Below are positions 24,727 to 35,209 of a DNA stretch of 64,000 nt, piece after piece. This DNA is from Blastomyces gilchristii SLH14081 (Eukaryota; Ascomycota; Eurotiomycetes; Onygenales; Ajellomycetaceae), in the NCBI RefSeq assembly GCF_000003855.2, contig NW_003101661.1, positions 457,816 through 521,815 on the forward strand, read 5' to 3'. Below the pieces are notes generated by a model. The model was not told the origin of the DNA, made no database searches, and saw only the letters and a list, made by a program, of their open reading frames with translations. How positions within the stretch are numbered: position 1 is the stretch's first letter; every line of letters begins with the position of its first letter. The translations under genes and the position numbers were made by a program.

Positions 24727-24745
24727 AATAATAATAATAATAATA
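24727..24745 (+). repeat. (TAA)n tail of L6
   Basis: Six or so TAA units close the element, as in the I-group of LINEs. The equivalent tails in L1, L2, L3, L4, L7 and L9 mark each insertion's 3' end and show its orientation. Confidence 0.95.
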
Positions 24746-24874
24746 ACTGCCATGCAACAGAAAGCATTAGATTGATTACTGAGTGTTTAACAGAGAAACA
24801 CTTCTCTCACAACATTCATCTCTGACTTCAACATCAAGATTCTAGAAGCAGATAATCAATCTTGAGAGAACTGA

Positions 24875-25655
24875 ATGAAGATTAGTATGCTTAAGAAGAT
24901 ATTAATTTTTGAACTCTTACAGGCTCTTGTAAGTGTAGACAAAGACCAGACTTATGAAGATTTCTGCATACAACTTCAGACATTGAATGACTGTCTTATC
25001 AAGCTCAAGAGTATACAGAACAGTGATAGAAGATGTTACATCTTAATCACTTATACATCTGTGCTGAGAAATAACAATAATGATGCAGATGCTATGAACT
25101 GAGTAGACTTAAATATCTATATATAAGCAAGAGTCTCTGCTGTCTGAATAGGCTTCTGAGTTCCTGAGATCACTTCTGAAGAAGTCACTGATTAATATCA
25201 ATGAGAAGTGTGCATTAACTGTAACTGATCAGAACACATTGCTTTCAACTGCTAATCAGCCTATGTATCTTCTTACTCAAAGAATGAATCAATGCCTGTC
25301 TGTGCTAATCACATTGCATTGAAGAAAGATTTAGAAGATAACTATGAGAATACTCTGATGAAACAGTGTGATTCTTATATCTACTGTGATTAATAACATG
25401 TATAATATAAAAGCTATGATAGATAGTAGTCTATGTTATTATACAATGATTAAATCTTCAGTTATAAGATATTACAATCTTCAGTGTATTCTCTTATTAA
25501 AATCTCAACTTCTCATAGAATTTGATGATCTAAAAGATGTTTATACTTATTACATGATAAAGTTGAACATAGATGTTGAAGAACATCAATATGAAGATGC
25601 CTATGTATATGAAGTTAATAATCTTGATTATAATCTTATATTAGAACTTGTCTGA
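24875..25655 (+). pseudogene. Family A gag and protease remnants in A3
   Basis: Gag opens at Met 24875 and reads 75 codons (MKISMLKKILIF...). Further on, near 25209-25250, the zinc knuckle C-I-N-C...H is recognisable, with a stop at a former Trp or Gln and the last Cys changed. A 95-codon open piece at 25368-25655 carries the aspartic protease core, reading AMIDSS where the family has an I-D-S-G box, so the conserved Gly is now Ser (GGT to AGT fits the mutation pattern). These pieces belong to one original polyprotein. Confidence 0.8.
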
Positions 25656-26059
25656 CTATCTGAATAAGACATCTTATTAAATACTTGAAACAGAAGCTTA
25701 ATATTCTCTAACAAATAATAGAATTCACAAAGATGATATTCACAAGACTATGAATCTGACACAGATCTCTGTCAACATCTATGAAATGCTCTGAAAAGAA
25801 AGTCACTGAAAAGATCACTGATAGTAGAATTATATAATAATCTATTTTATCAGCCTGATTGATATTAAGAAAGCTCTAGAGAAGTTATTCTGTACTATAA
25901 TAACAGATTCTTATACAAAACTCTCTTAATAATATTATAAATATCTAGATGTCTTCTGATAAGATAATATTATAAATATACTCTTCTTATAAGACTCAGA
26001 AGTAGATCACAGTATCAAGTTAGAAAAGAAGAATGATAAGAACTCTGAGTCATTATAAG

Positions 26060-28890
26060 GTCTTCTTTATAATATGTCTTAAGATGAACTTCTTCTTCTT
26101 CAGAAGACACTCAATGATCTGTTGAATAAGAAATTTATACATATTAGTAACTCTTTCACTGCAGCTTCTATTCTCTTTACAAAGAAATCAGATAAAGAAC
26201 TCTGATTCTGTGTGAACTAGACTGACCGTGTGACCGTGTCTGGGACCAGGACCAGATTTTTTGATAGTCTCATTATCAATTTGACTGATCCCATTACACG
26301 GTTTTAACATTAGATAGTAGTTTCATACTGTCTCAGTGAGACTTACTGTCTACTCTTGTCACATTTTTCAAATGAGACCATGATTTCCACTTCTCAATTT
26401 AAATTATTTTTATTGCTTTAAATGACTTTAAATCTCATTTGAGCATTATCAAAAAGTGTTACTTTTTAAAAAATTAAAAATAGTCTAAAAAAAACCTTAA
26501 AATGTCTAAAAATAGTAACTTTATGCTAAGAATGGGACTAAATGGGATCAAATGAGACCACTTTCTCATTTTTTTCAAGTCATGGTTTCATTTTAAGATT
26601 TGATATATAGTCACTTTACATCTTTTTTTGATAGCTAGTCCCAGCGGGATTCACGCCAAGAAATGTATGGGATCAGACCAAATGAGATCAAATGTGAAAT
26701 TCATAGTCCCGGCGGCCAGTCTAGTGTGAACTATTGAGAATTGAATAGATTAATCAAGAAGAATCACTATTCTTTATCTCTTATTAATGAAACTCTAGCT
26801 CATATCAGACAAGCTCAATGATTTACAAAACTAGATGTTATTATCATATTTCATAAAATCTGTATTACTGAAGAAGATGAATGACTTACAGCATTTCAAA
26901 TATGTTATGATCTCTTTGAATGAATAGTTACACTCTTTGAACTGATCAATGTCTTCAGTACATTTCAGAAGTATATTAACTGAGCACTTCAGGATTTTCT
27001 TGATGAATTTGTATCTGTATATCTCAATAACATTCTCATCTTCACTGATGAGTTCAGAAAAGAATATTAAGAACATGTATAAAGAGTATTACAATGATTA
27101 TGAGAAGTAGAACTATCAATAGATATTGACAAGTATGACTTTGAAGTCAAGAGTATTAAATATCTAGGTTTTATCATAGAAGCTAGCAAGAGAATTCAAA
27201 TGAATTCTGAGAAAGTCTCTGTCATTCTTGAATAAAAAGCTTCATATACTGTGAAAGATATACAAAGCTTTATCAGATTTACTAACTTCTATCAGTAATT
27301 TATATGAAACTTCTCAGATATTATGAGATTACTTACAAAACTCATCAGAAAGAACTCAGTATTTCAGTGATTAGTAGATACTGAAGCTGTATTCATATAA
27401 ATAAAGAAGATGTTCATCAACACTTCTCTATTAATAATATTTAATCTTAATTGTAAAACAGTTGTTGAAGCTGACTTCTCTGACTATATTACAGAGAAAG
27501 CTATATTATAATATAATAATAAAAATGTCTTACAATCATGCATCTTTATATTTAAGAAACTGAGTCTCACTGAATGTAACTATGAGATCTATGATAAGAA
27601 ACTTCTTATAATTGTATACTATCTAGAAGAATGAGACTCTGAACTCTGAAGTGTCTCTGAATTCAAGATAATCATAGATTATAAGAATCTCAAGTACTTC
27701 ACAACTATCTATAAACTTATTAAATAATAGATACAATGATCTGAGTTCTTAAGCTGTTTTTATTTTATAATATACTATCATCTCAGTAGCTAGAACTCAA
27801 TAACAGATGCTTTCTTATAATGAGAGTAAGATATGCCTTTTAATATAATAGATATCTGTTAAATAAACCGAGAACACTGACTTCTAGATCTGAAGATATT
27901 AGTTAATCAAGATGAAACAACTTATGACACTATATATACTTCTCTGATTAGAACATCCTCTCTCTGAACTGTCACTGACACTGATACTGATACTGATACT
28001 GACACTGACACTGATATATCAACTTCTTCTGAATCTACACTGAATGAATTATGATATATAACAGCTTAAACTGATGAACTTCTTCAAGCACTCACTGAAG
28101 CAGTATATCAAGAAGCATCTCAATTCTTCTCAGAACTATATATAAGAACTGATATCTCAGAATACTTAATCAATGATAATAATACTCTGCAGTTTTATAA
28201 ATGATATTAAGTCTCTTACTCTGAACTCTTACATATCTGAATAATATAAGAGATGCATGATTCATATATAACTAATTACTCAGATTATAAATAATTATAC
28301 TGAATAATCTCTCAAGAGTTCTACTGATCTGAAATATTAAACAGTATCAGATATTTTATTTAAAACTGTAACTATTATTCTTCTATTATCTTATAAAAGA
28401 ACTGTAGAAAAGATCTACTGAAATCACTTAATATCTCTGATAGAATCTGATAAGATATAGTAATTAACTTCACTGTTAATCTCTTTAAGAGTAAGAGTTA
28501 TAAGAACATTCTGATTATTATAAACTGATTGAGCAAAGATATAATATTGAAATCTTATAATAAGATAAATACTGAATAAGTCACTGAAGCTTTTCTACAG
28601 AGTCTGTTCTATCAGATGCATGAATTACAGAGATCTATAGTATTAGATCAGAGTTATCAATTCATGAGTGCTCTCTGAACAAGAATCTATCAAGTTCTCA
28701 AGATTATATATTATTTATCAACTGTCTATCACTCTGAGACTGATGATATATCAGAATAGATAATTCAGACTGTAAAGAATTATCTTTATAAGTTCTGCAA
28801 TTACTTATAAGACAATTGACATGATCTTCTTCTACACATAGAGATCACTATTAACAGCTGAGATGCTGTCTCAACAGATATAAGCCTGTT
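26060..28890 (+). pseudogene. Family A RT, RNase H and integrase remnants in A3
   Basis: The RT starts near 26090 and is cut by the MITE within the CVNY...L motif. It resumes at 26732 and contains YLNNILIFTDEF near 27016-27050, the YLDD box with both Asp changed to Asn. RNase H lies at about 27460-27640, with the EIYDKKLL motif. Integrase begins near 28150, its first catalytic Asp lies in DIVINFTVNL near 28450, and its second region is near 28650. L7 interrupts the integrase C-terminal part. Stops are numerous. Confidence 0.82.
26218..26723. mobile_element. hAT-like MITE (506 bp) with 8-bp duplication
   Basis: The insert starts TAGACTGACCG and ends with the near-perfect inverse CGGCCAGTCTA (11-bp terminal inverted repeat, one mismatch). 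It is flanked on both sides by GTGTGAAC (26210-26217 and 26724-26731). An 8-bp duplication with TAG-type ends is the hallmark of hAT transposons. It has no coding capacity. Inside are repeated words such as ATGGGATCAAATGAGACC, short A/T runs and, near the right end, a GC-rich TCCCGGCGGCC. The element keeps GG, CC and CG, so it has escaped the mutation that degraded A3 around it. Confidence 0.88.
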
Positions 28891-28904
28891 CTTCCTTATA
28901 TATA

Positions 28905-30640
28905 TTATTATTATTATTATTCTTCAATTATAGATGTATGCAGTCAGAGACTATGACATCTACCTGAGAACTTTTAGTTCTCAGGGTTTTTCCTATATCT
29001 GTAAAGTTAACTATTATACATTCATCAATTTCAGATATGCAAAATCAGAAAATTCCAGCTCAGAATACAAAAACTGTTTACAAATTGCAGTGTTTTAACA
29101 TCTTCTGATACTTTGAAATCATTTGATAATATCATGACAAAGGAAAAGAGAACACAGTCTTAAAGATAGACACATTAAATAGATAGACAGAAAGAAATTG
29201 AAAGGAAAAGATAAAGTAAAGAAAGACTGTAACAAAACAAATTATTAAAAGATAGTATATAGCTGTTTTAACAGACTATATCTGATTGATTTCCTCCTCT
29301 TCATATTCAGATAATTCTGAATTTAGTCATTTTCTTGTAGCTGCTTGAGTTTCTGATAGAAAGTCTATTAAATATTTAATTCCTGTCTCAGTTGAGAATA
29401 AGAATCTCATATTTAATTGATTTAGATTATACTTCTCTTTCAATCTGACTCTGAGACTATTGTATAATGCACAGTGTATTACAATATACTCAGGATTCTC
29501 ATTTACATTGCAGAATGAGCATTCTATTGAGTCAAATCTATCATCAAATCTTTGTATATAAGATTTGAAATAGCCATGTTCTAGTTTCAGCTGTATTATA
29601 GATGAGAATATTTTCTTTTTACATATAATTGAACAAGATTTTCACTTGGATTTTATTTCAAATCTTGAATAATGTATACTCTTCTTTTGTTTCTGCCAGC
29701 TTTTATTTCACTTATCTAAACAAGATTCTCTTATTTTTCTCTTTATAAAAGACCAGAACACAATTTTTTGAATAGATCTGCTTAATTCTGCACTCTTTTT
29801 TACAGCTGAATCAGCCAATTCATTATCATGAATATTCATATGAGCAGGAACTCAGTGTAAATGAATTATCAGCTTTGATGTTCTTCTCTTTTGAATTTTC
29901 AAAACAGAGTTTAAGATCAGTTCAAGATTCATTTGATTATTATGAATCTGACTATTTCTAAGTCTTTTTAAAGCAGCTTGACTATCAGAGAATATTCATA
30001 TCTCTTTCAAACTATTTCCTCTTTTATGAGATTTTATTTCTATGAGTTTGAAAGCTTTCACTATTGCAAATAGTTCAGCATCAAAGACTTCAGATTCACA
30101 GCCTAGATTTCAGAAATCTGAGATAAAATTGATATTATCTTCAGTATAAGCAATGTCTGCATCTAATCTATTCAGATTTTCATTCTTTAAGTCATCTGAA
30201 TAAATCAGAATAGAGTCTTTTATATTGATTGTAGAAATTCTCTTCAAATGCTGTTCATATTCTTTCTCTTTTGATAGTTCACTTATTTGTAAGTCTATAA
30301 GAGATTCAAGCTTTTCTCTTCAGAGAGATAACTTCTCATGATCCACTTTTTCAATATTTAAAGAAGAAAATTGATTTTTAATCAGAGAGTATAGTCTGTA
30401 AAGTTGAGAAGACATTTTCTTTAAAGAATCATTTTCATTTCAATCAAGAAATCTATTCCAATCCAGTTCATTTCCAGAGTTAATTGATGGAAATGAAGAT
30501 GAGACTCTTTCTCTGATTATATGATTTGAGCTCATCTTTATAACTCTCAGAGCATAGTTCATACAGGCCTTTTCAAATCTAATAGCAGGAGGAGGAATTG
30601 AAGCTTCAATTTCCATTGCTTTAATAGGAGATGATTTGAA
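28905..30640 (-). mobile_element. LINE copy L7, 5'-truncated, in A3 integrase
   Basis: A 1.7-kb copy from the (TTA)n end at 28905 to a truncation in the region just after the RT. It carries the tail, stem-loops (about 28965-28990), 3' UTR, the ORF2 C-terminal zinc motif and a nearly complete RNase H in moderately mutated form. The duplication CTTCCTTATATATA is found at 28891-28904 and 30641-30654. Confidence 0.93.
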
Positions 30641-30654
30641 CTTCCTTATATATA

Positions 30655-31215
30655 GTTATTATATGAAAGTATTGAATCTTCTAAAAATCATGCATTTCAC
30701 ACTGAATCTCTGCAGTTCAATTCAGATCACTGATAATATAGTAATAAAGCTCTGAGACATCTGTGACTGAGCAGAGGCCTTCATGATAACTGTAAAACAA
30801 GATTAAGAGAATTAAATTAATATTCACTGAGATTTCACTGAGCAATATAAGATAGAAGACTTGATGTGATTGAATCTCAAGAATATATGAATCACATATC
30901 TATCTTATACACTGAATTACTGTCATATCAAGTATAAAGTGATAGAAGTTCTAGATAGTCACAACTATCATCTTGACACATTATCAGAAATTCATGATAT
31001 CTTTCACATGAGCTTGCTCTGCTGCACTATCACTGATCTGTTCTCTTCTCAACTGATTTTCAACTGACAGCTATCAGAGATCATAGAAGAAGATAATGAA
31101 CTTGAATGAGAGATTGAAGATATTCTTGATAAGAGATTTCACAGCTGTGATTAACAATATCTTGTAAAATGAGTCAGCTATAATCACTTAATCTGAACTC
31201 TGAGTTTTATGTTAT
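30655..31215 (+). pseudogene. Family A integrase end and chromodomain in A3
   Basis: This continues the integrase interrupted by L7. After the integrase C-terminal segment, a chromodomain is recognisable at about 31095-31200: an acidic start, EIEDILDKR, then QYLVK followed by a mutated Trp and VSY. Chromodomains of this class of retrotransposon integrases bind histone marks such as H3K9 methylation and direct integration into heterochromatin. That would fit the self-nesting seen here, though the copy is dead. Confidence 0.75.
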
Positions 31216-31274
31216 CTGAGACTGCAGTTCTTGACTGATGAGAACTATATATGATCAGAAAAGAAGAAGACTAA

Positions 31275-31567
31275 TATGACAAACTGTGCCTGATCATCAT
31301 ATAGACTATTTCTTTACACTTCATAGATTCTGCTGAAAGCTCTGATTCTCAGTCATTCTTGATCACTGATTCTCAGCTGAAAAATTCACAGAATTCCTAT
31401 TCTTTCACTCTGAAGCTTTACCGCGTACACACTGTGTATGTGTATAAATATTCACTCTGATCACTGATTCTTGCACTTTCTCTTTCTTTTCCTTCTTTAA
31501 CATTTTTCACTTTGTTATATAAGATCTATAAATATTATACCGATCTATTCAGTGTAGACCTCTTATA
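31275..31567 (+). repeat. 3' LTR of A3
   Basis: A family A LTR with a mutated start (TATGACAAACTGTGCC for TGTGGCGGGCTGCGCC) and the end CCTCTTATA. The purine-rich tract GAAAAGAAGAAGA just before it is the polypurine primer site. Sequence after the LTR jumps straight into the RT/RNase H region of another family A copy (A4). Confidence 0.88.
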
Positions 31568-33730
31568 ATAAAGCTTTATTGAATTTACTAACTTCTATTA
31601 GTAATTTATATAAAACTTCTCAGATATTATGAGATCACTTACAGAACTTATTAAGAAGAACTCAGTATTTCAGTAATCAGTAGACACTGAAGCTGCATTT
31701 ATATGAATAAAGAAGATGTTTATTAATATTTCTCTGCTGATAACATTTAATTCTGATTATAAGATAGTTATTGAAGTCAATTTCTCTGACTATATTACAG
31801 AAGAAGCTATATTGCGATATAATAATAAAGATATCTTACAATCATGTGTCTTCATATCTAAGAAACTGAGTCCTGCTGAATGCAATTATGAGATCTATGA
31901 TAAAGAACTTCTCATAATTATACACTGTCTAGAAGAATAAGACTCTGAACTCTGAAGTATCTTCAAATTTGAGATAATCACAGATTATAAGAATCTCAAA
32001 CACTTTATCATCACTTACAAGCTTATAGAATGACAGATGCAATGATCTGAGCTATTAAGTCATTTTCACTTCACTATACACTATCATCTCAGCAGTCAGA
32101 ACTTAATGACAGATACTCTCTCATGATAAGAGTAAGATATACTGTTCAATATAACAGACATACACTGAATAAACTGAGAACATCAGCTCTTGAACCTGAA
32201 GACATTAGTTAATCATAATGAGATTACTTATGACACTATACATACTTCTCTGATTAGAACATTCTCTCTCTGAACTAACACTGATATCTTCACTTCTTCT
32301 ACACTGAATAAACTGTGACATACAGCAGCTCAGACTGATGAACTTTTTCAGATTCTCACTGAAGCAGTATAATAAGAAGCATCTCAATTCTCTTCAGAAT
32401 TATATATAAAAACTGACATCTCAGAATATTCAATAGATGACAGTAATACTCTGTGATTTTGTAAATAATACTGAGTTTCTCACTCTGAACTCTTACACAC
32501 TCAGATAATATAAGAGATACATGACTTATATATAACTGAACATTCAGGTCATGAATAACTGTAATGAATAATCTCTTAAGAATTCTACTAATCTAAGATA
32601 TTGAACAGTATCAGATACTTCATTTGAAACTGTAACTATTGTTTCTCTACCATCTTATGAAAGAACTGTAGAAAAGGTCTACTGAAATTGCTAAATATCT
32701 CTGATAGAATCTGATAAGATATGATAATCAACTTCACTGTCAATCTCTCTGAGAGTAAGAATTATAAGAACATTCTAGTCATTGTTGACTGATTAAGTAA
32801 AGATATGATGTTGAAATCTTATGATAAGATAGACACTGAACAAGTTACTAAAGTCTTTCTACAGAGTCTGTTCTATTGAATATATGAAATACTGAGATCT
32901 ATAGTATCATATCAAGATTATCAATTCATGAGTACTCTCTGAACAAGAATCTGTCAAATTCTCAAGATTATACACTGTTTATCAACTGTCTATCACTTTG
33001 AGACTGATGATATATCAGAATAGATAATTCAGACTGTAAAGAATTATCTTTATCAGTTCTGCAATTACTTATAAGATGATTGATATAATCTTCTTCTACA
33101 TGCAGAGATCACTATTAACAGCTGAGATACTGTCTCAACAGATATAATAAGTCTGTTCTTTCTTATACATGATTATCACATGAAAGTATTGAATCTTCTA
33201 GAAATCACACATTTTATATCAAATCTTCATAGTCTAATTCAGATTGCTGATAATATAGTAATAAAGCTTCAAGATATCTGCAACTGAGCAGAGGCCTTCA
33301 TGATAACTGTAAAATAAGATTAAGAGAATTAAATCAATATTCACTGAGATTTCATTAAGCAATATAAGATAGAAGACTTAGTGTGATTGAATCTTAAGAA
33401 GATATGAATCACACATTCATCTTATACACTGAATTATCTTCACATCAAGTATAAAGTGATGGAAGTTCTAGATAGTCATAACTACTGTCTTGACATATTA
33501 TCAGAGATTCATGATGTCTTTTATACAAGCTTGCTTTATCACACTGTTATTAACTCATTCTCTTCTCAACTGACTTCTGACTGACAGCTGCCAGAGATTA
33601 TAGAAGAAGATAATGAGCTTGAGTAAGAGATTGAGAATATTCTCAATGAGAGATTCTGCAGCTGCAGCTGATAATATCTTGTGAAATGAATCAGTTATGA
33701 TCAGCTGACCTGAACTCTGAGTTCCGCACT
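31568..33730 (+). pseudogene. Family A RNase H, integrase, chromodomain in A4
   Basis: The open segment 31716-31940 gives a clear Ty3-type RNase H core: FSDYITEEAILRY, then [19 protein letters not shown], with the catalytic Asp and Glu retained. Integrase is traceable at about 32400-33310 and a chromodomain at 33600-33715, both with stops at Trp and Gln codons. An equivalent RNase H segment in A1, A3 and A5 has more stops, so this is the best copy of that domain in the window. Confidence 0.8.
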
Positions 33731-33791
33731 ATCTGAGACCGCGGCTCTTGACTGATGAGAACTACACATGATCAGAGAAGGAAGAGGCTAA

Positions 33792-34016
33792 TGTAGCAGG
33801 CTGCATCTGATCAATCATATAGACTACTTCATTACACTTCATAGATTCCGTGAGAAGCTCTGATGCTCAGCCATTCTCAATTACTGATTCTCAGCCCCTA
33901 CAAACACGTATAAATTCTCCTGCTCTCAAGCTTCACTGTGTACATCATCACATATGTGTATAAATATTCACTTTGATTGCTGATTCTCATACTTTCTCAT
34001 TCCTACTTTGATATTT
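33792..34016 (+). repeat. Truncated LTR of A4
   Basis: It starts TGTAGCAGGCTGCATC after a polypurine tract (GAGAAGGAAGAGG, about 33775-33787). It follows the LTR text for about 200-220 bp, to around GCTGATTCTCATACTTTCTC, and then meets A5. The last 20 bases before A5 can be read either as LTR or as LINE sequence. Confidence 0.75.
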
Positions 34017-34325
34017 TGTGGCGGGCTGCGCCCGATCAATCATATAGACTATTCCGTTACACTCCACAGATTCCAATCACTTCATTCTCGAACGCGTACA
34101 CTCCGATTCTCAGCCATTCTCAATCGCCGATCCTCGGCTGCTATGAACGCGCGTATATTCTCCCGCCCCGAAGCTCCACTGCGTACATCACCACATACAT
34201 GTATAAATATCCATCTTGATTGCTGATTCTTGCACTTTCTCTTTCTTTTCTTCTTTAATGTTTTTATCTTTGTTATATAAGATCTATCAATATAATACTG
34301 ATCTATTCAGCATATGCCTCTTACA
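34017..34325 (+). repeat. 5' LTR of A5
   Basis: It starts TGTGGCGGGCTGCGCCCG and ends GCCTCTTACA. It is the most CpG-rich family A LTR in the window, which is why short open frames appear across it (33977-34219 and 34008-34226); these are not genes. Confidence 0.93.
34202..34209 (+). promoter_or_regulatory. TATA box of the family A LTR
   Basis: TATAAATA lies about 117 bp before the LTR end and is retained at the matching place in the other LTRs, for example 39575-39582. It is the best candidate for the core promoter that starts the genomic RNA. Confidence 0.6.
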
Positions 34326-35209
34326 CTATAAAAATGTTCATTGTCTTCTTATTAGGAAATGATTATTTATACATTGTCTTCTCATCAGGAACAATTATTT
34401 ATTAAGAGATATTCAAATGCATAACAACATGTAAGAAATAGAGAAACAGTTAAACAGACACTGAGTTCTCAGATAGAAGCTGCTCATCAGTCACTCTGAT
34501 CTCATAATAAGATTCTACAAAGAGAATATCAGTGAAAGACCTGAGAGTTCTGACACTCAGATGTATGAGATATTCATATAATTACACTTCTTCAAATTTC
34601 ATAGATATCACACATTCAATAAACAATATAATCATGTCTAATGATAATATGAGAGAACTTCTGAACATAAGCATAGATACAGTATCACAGTGACTCTGAG
34701 TAATGTTGAAACTATAATAATAATAAATAGCTGATATGCATGCAACTCAACAACATCAATATGAAGAGATTCAATGACTAATTCACATGATTTCAACATC
34801 TACAGAATTGAATATAAAAGAACTGAAAGAATGCTTAGATGCTTCTGTATATTTTAATGCTTCTGATCTCACTCTCTACTCATTATAAAGAATGAAAATA
34901 CTCATGAAACTGAGTGTAGATGAAGATATCATCAGTTTATTAATCAATTAAGATTAATATATTAATGAATAATTAAAAGATTGTATGAAACAGAAGTATC
35001 ATTCATGAATGAAAGCATGTGAATCAGTATTATAAATACCTGATAATATTATGAAATATCTTGATATTCTGTTCTAAGACACTGCTATGCAATAGAAAGC
35101 ATTAGATTGACTATAAAGTGCTTAACAGAGAAATATTTCTCTTATAACATTTATTTCTGACTTTAATACCAAGATTCTAGAAGCAGATGATTAATCTTGA
35201 AAGAATTGA

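Larger units (their letters stand above)
21498..24745 (+). mobile_element. LINE copy L6, 5'-truncated, youngest and cleanest
   Basis: This 3.2-kb copy inserted in the leader of A3. A 13-base duplication, ACTGCCATGCAAC, flanks it (21485-21497 and 24746-24758), and it ends in a (TAA)n tail. It starts in ORF2 between the endonuclease and RT domains. Its base composition (TGG, CAA, CCT and GGC codons retained) contrasts with every other LINE copy here, so it is the best template for judging mutations in the rest. An assembly gap of 298 N (22203-22500) removes the middle of the RT. Confidence 0.95.
20967..31567 (+). mobile_element. Family A copy A3, three insertions inside
   Basis: A3 begins in the leader of family A directly after L4 (no 5' LTR present) and runs to a 3' LTR at 31275-31567. 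It is split by LINE L6 (21498-24745), the MITE (26218-26723) and LINE L7 (28905-30640). Joining the flanks of each insertion restores the family A order: leader, gag, protease, RT, RNase H, integrase, chromodomain. The A3 body is heavily mutated, unlike L6 and the MITE. Confidence 0.88.
31568..34016 (+). mobile_element. Family A fragment A4, 3' part with LTR
   Basis: A4 starts in late RT (matching A1 near 7345) and runs through RNase H, integrase and chromodomain to an LTR that begins at 33792. The LTR is cut at about 34016 by the start of A5. The left part of A4 is missing; A3's 3' LTR abuts it without a recognisable junction sequence. Confidence 0.85.

Noticed and set aside
27960..28015. 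Short tandem repeat (ACTGAT)n as a minisatellite
   Set aside because: It is a local expansion of a six-base word within A3, between RNase H and integrase, also hinted at in A1. It is not an independent feature.
33977..34226. Two open frames in the A5 5' LTR
   Set aside because: LTR sequence, open only because it still has CpG-rich codons. The 3' LTR frame at 39389-39592 is similar but changes with each transition.
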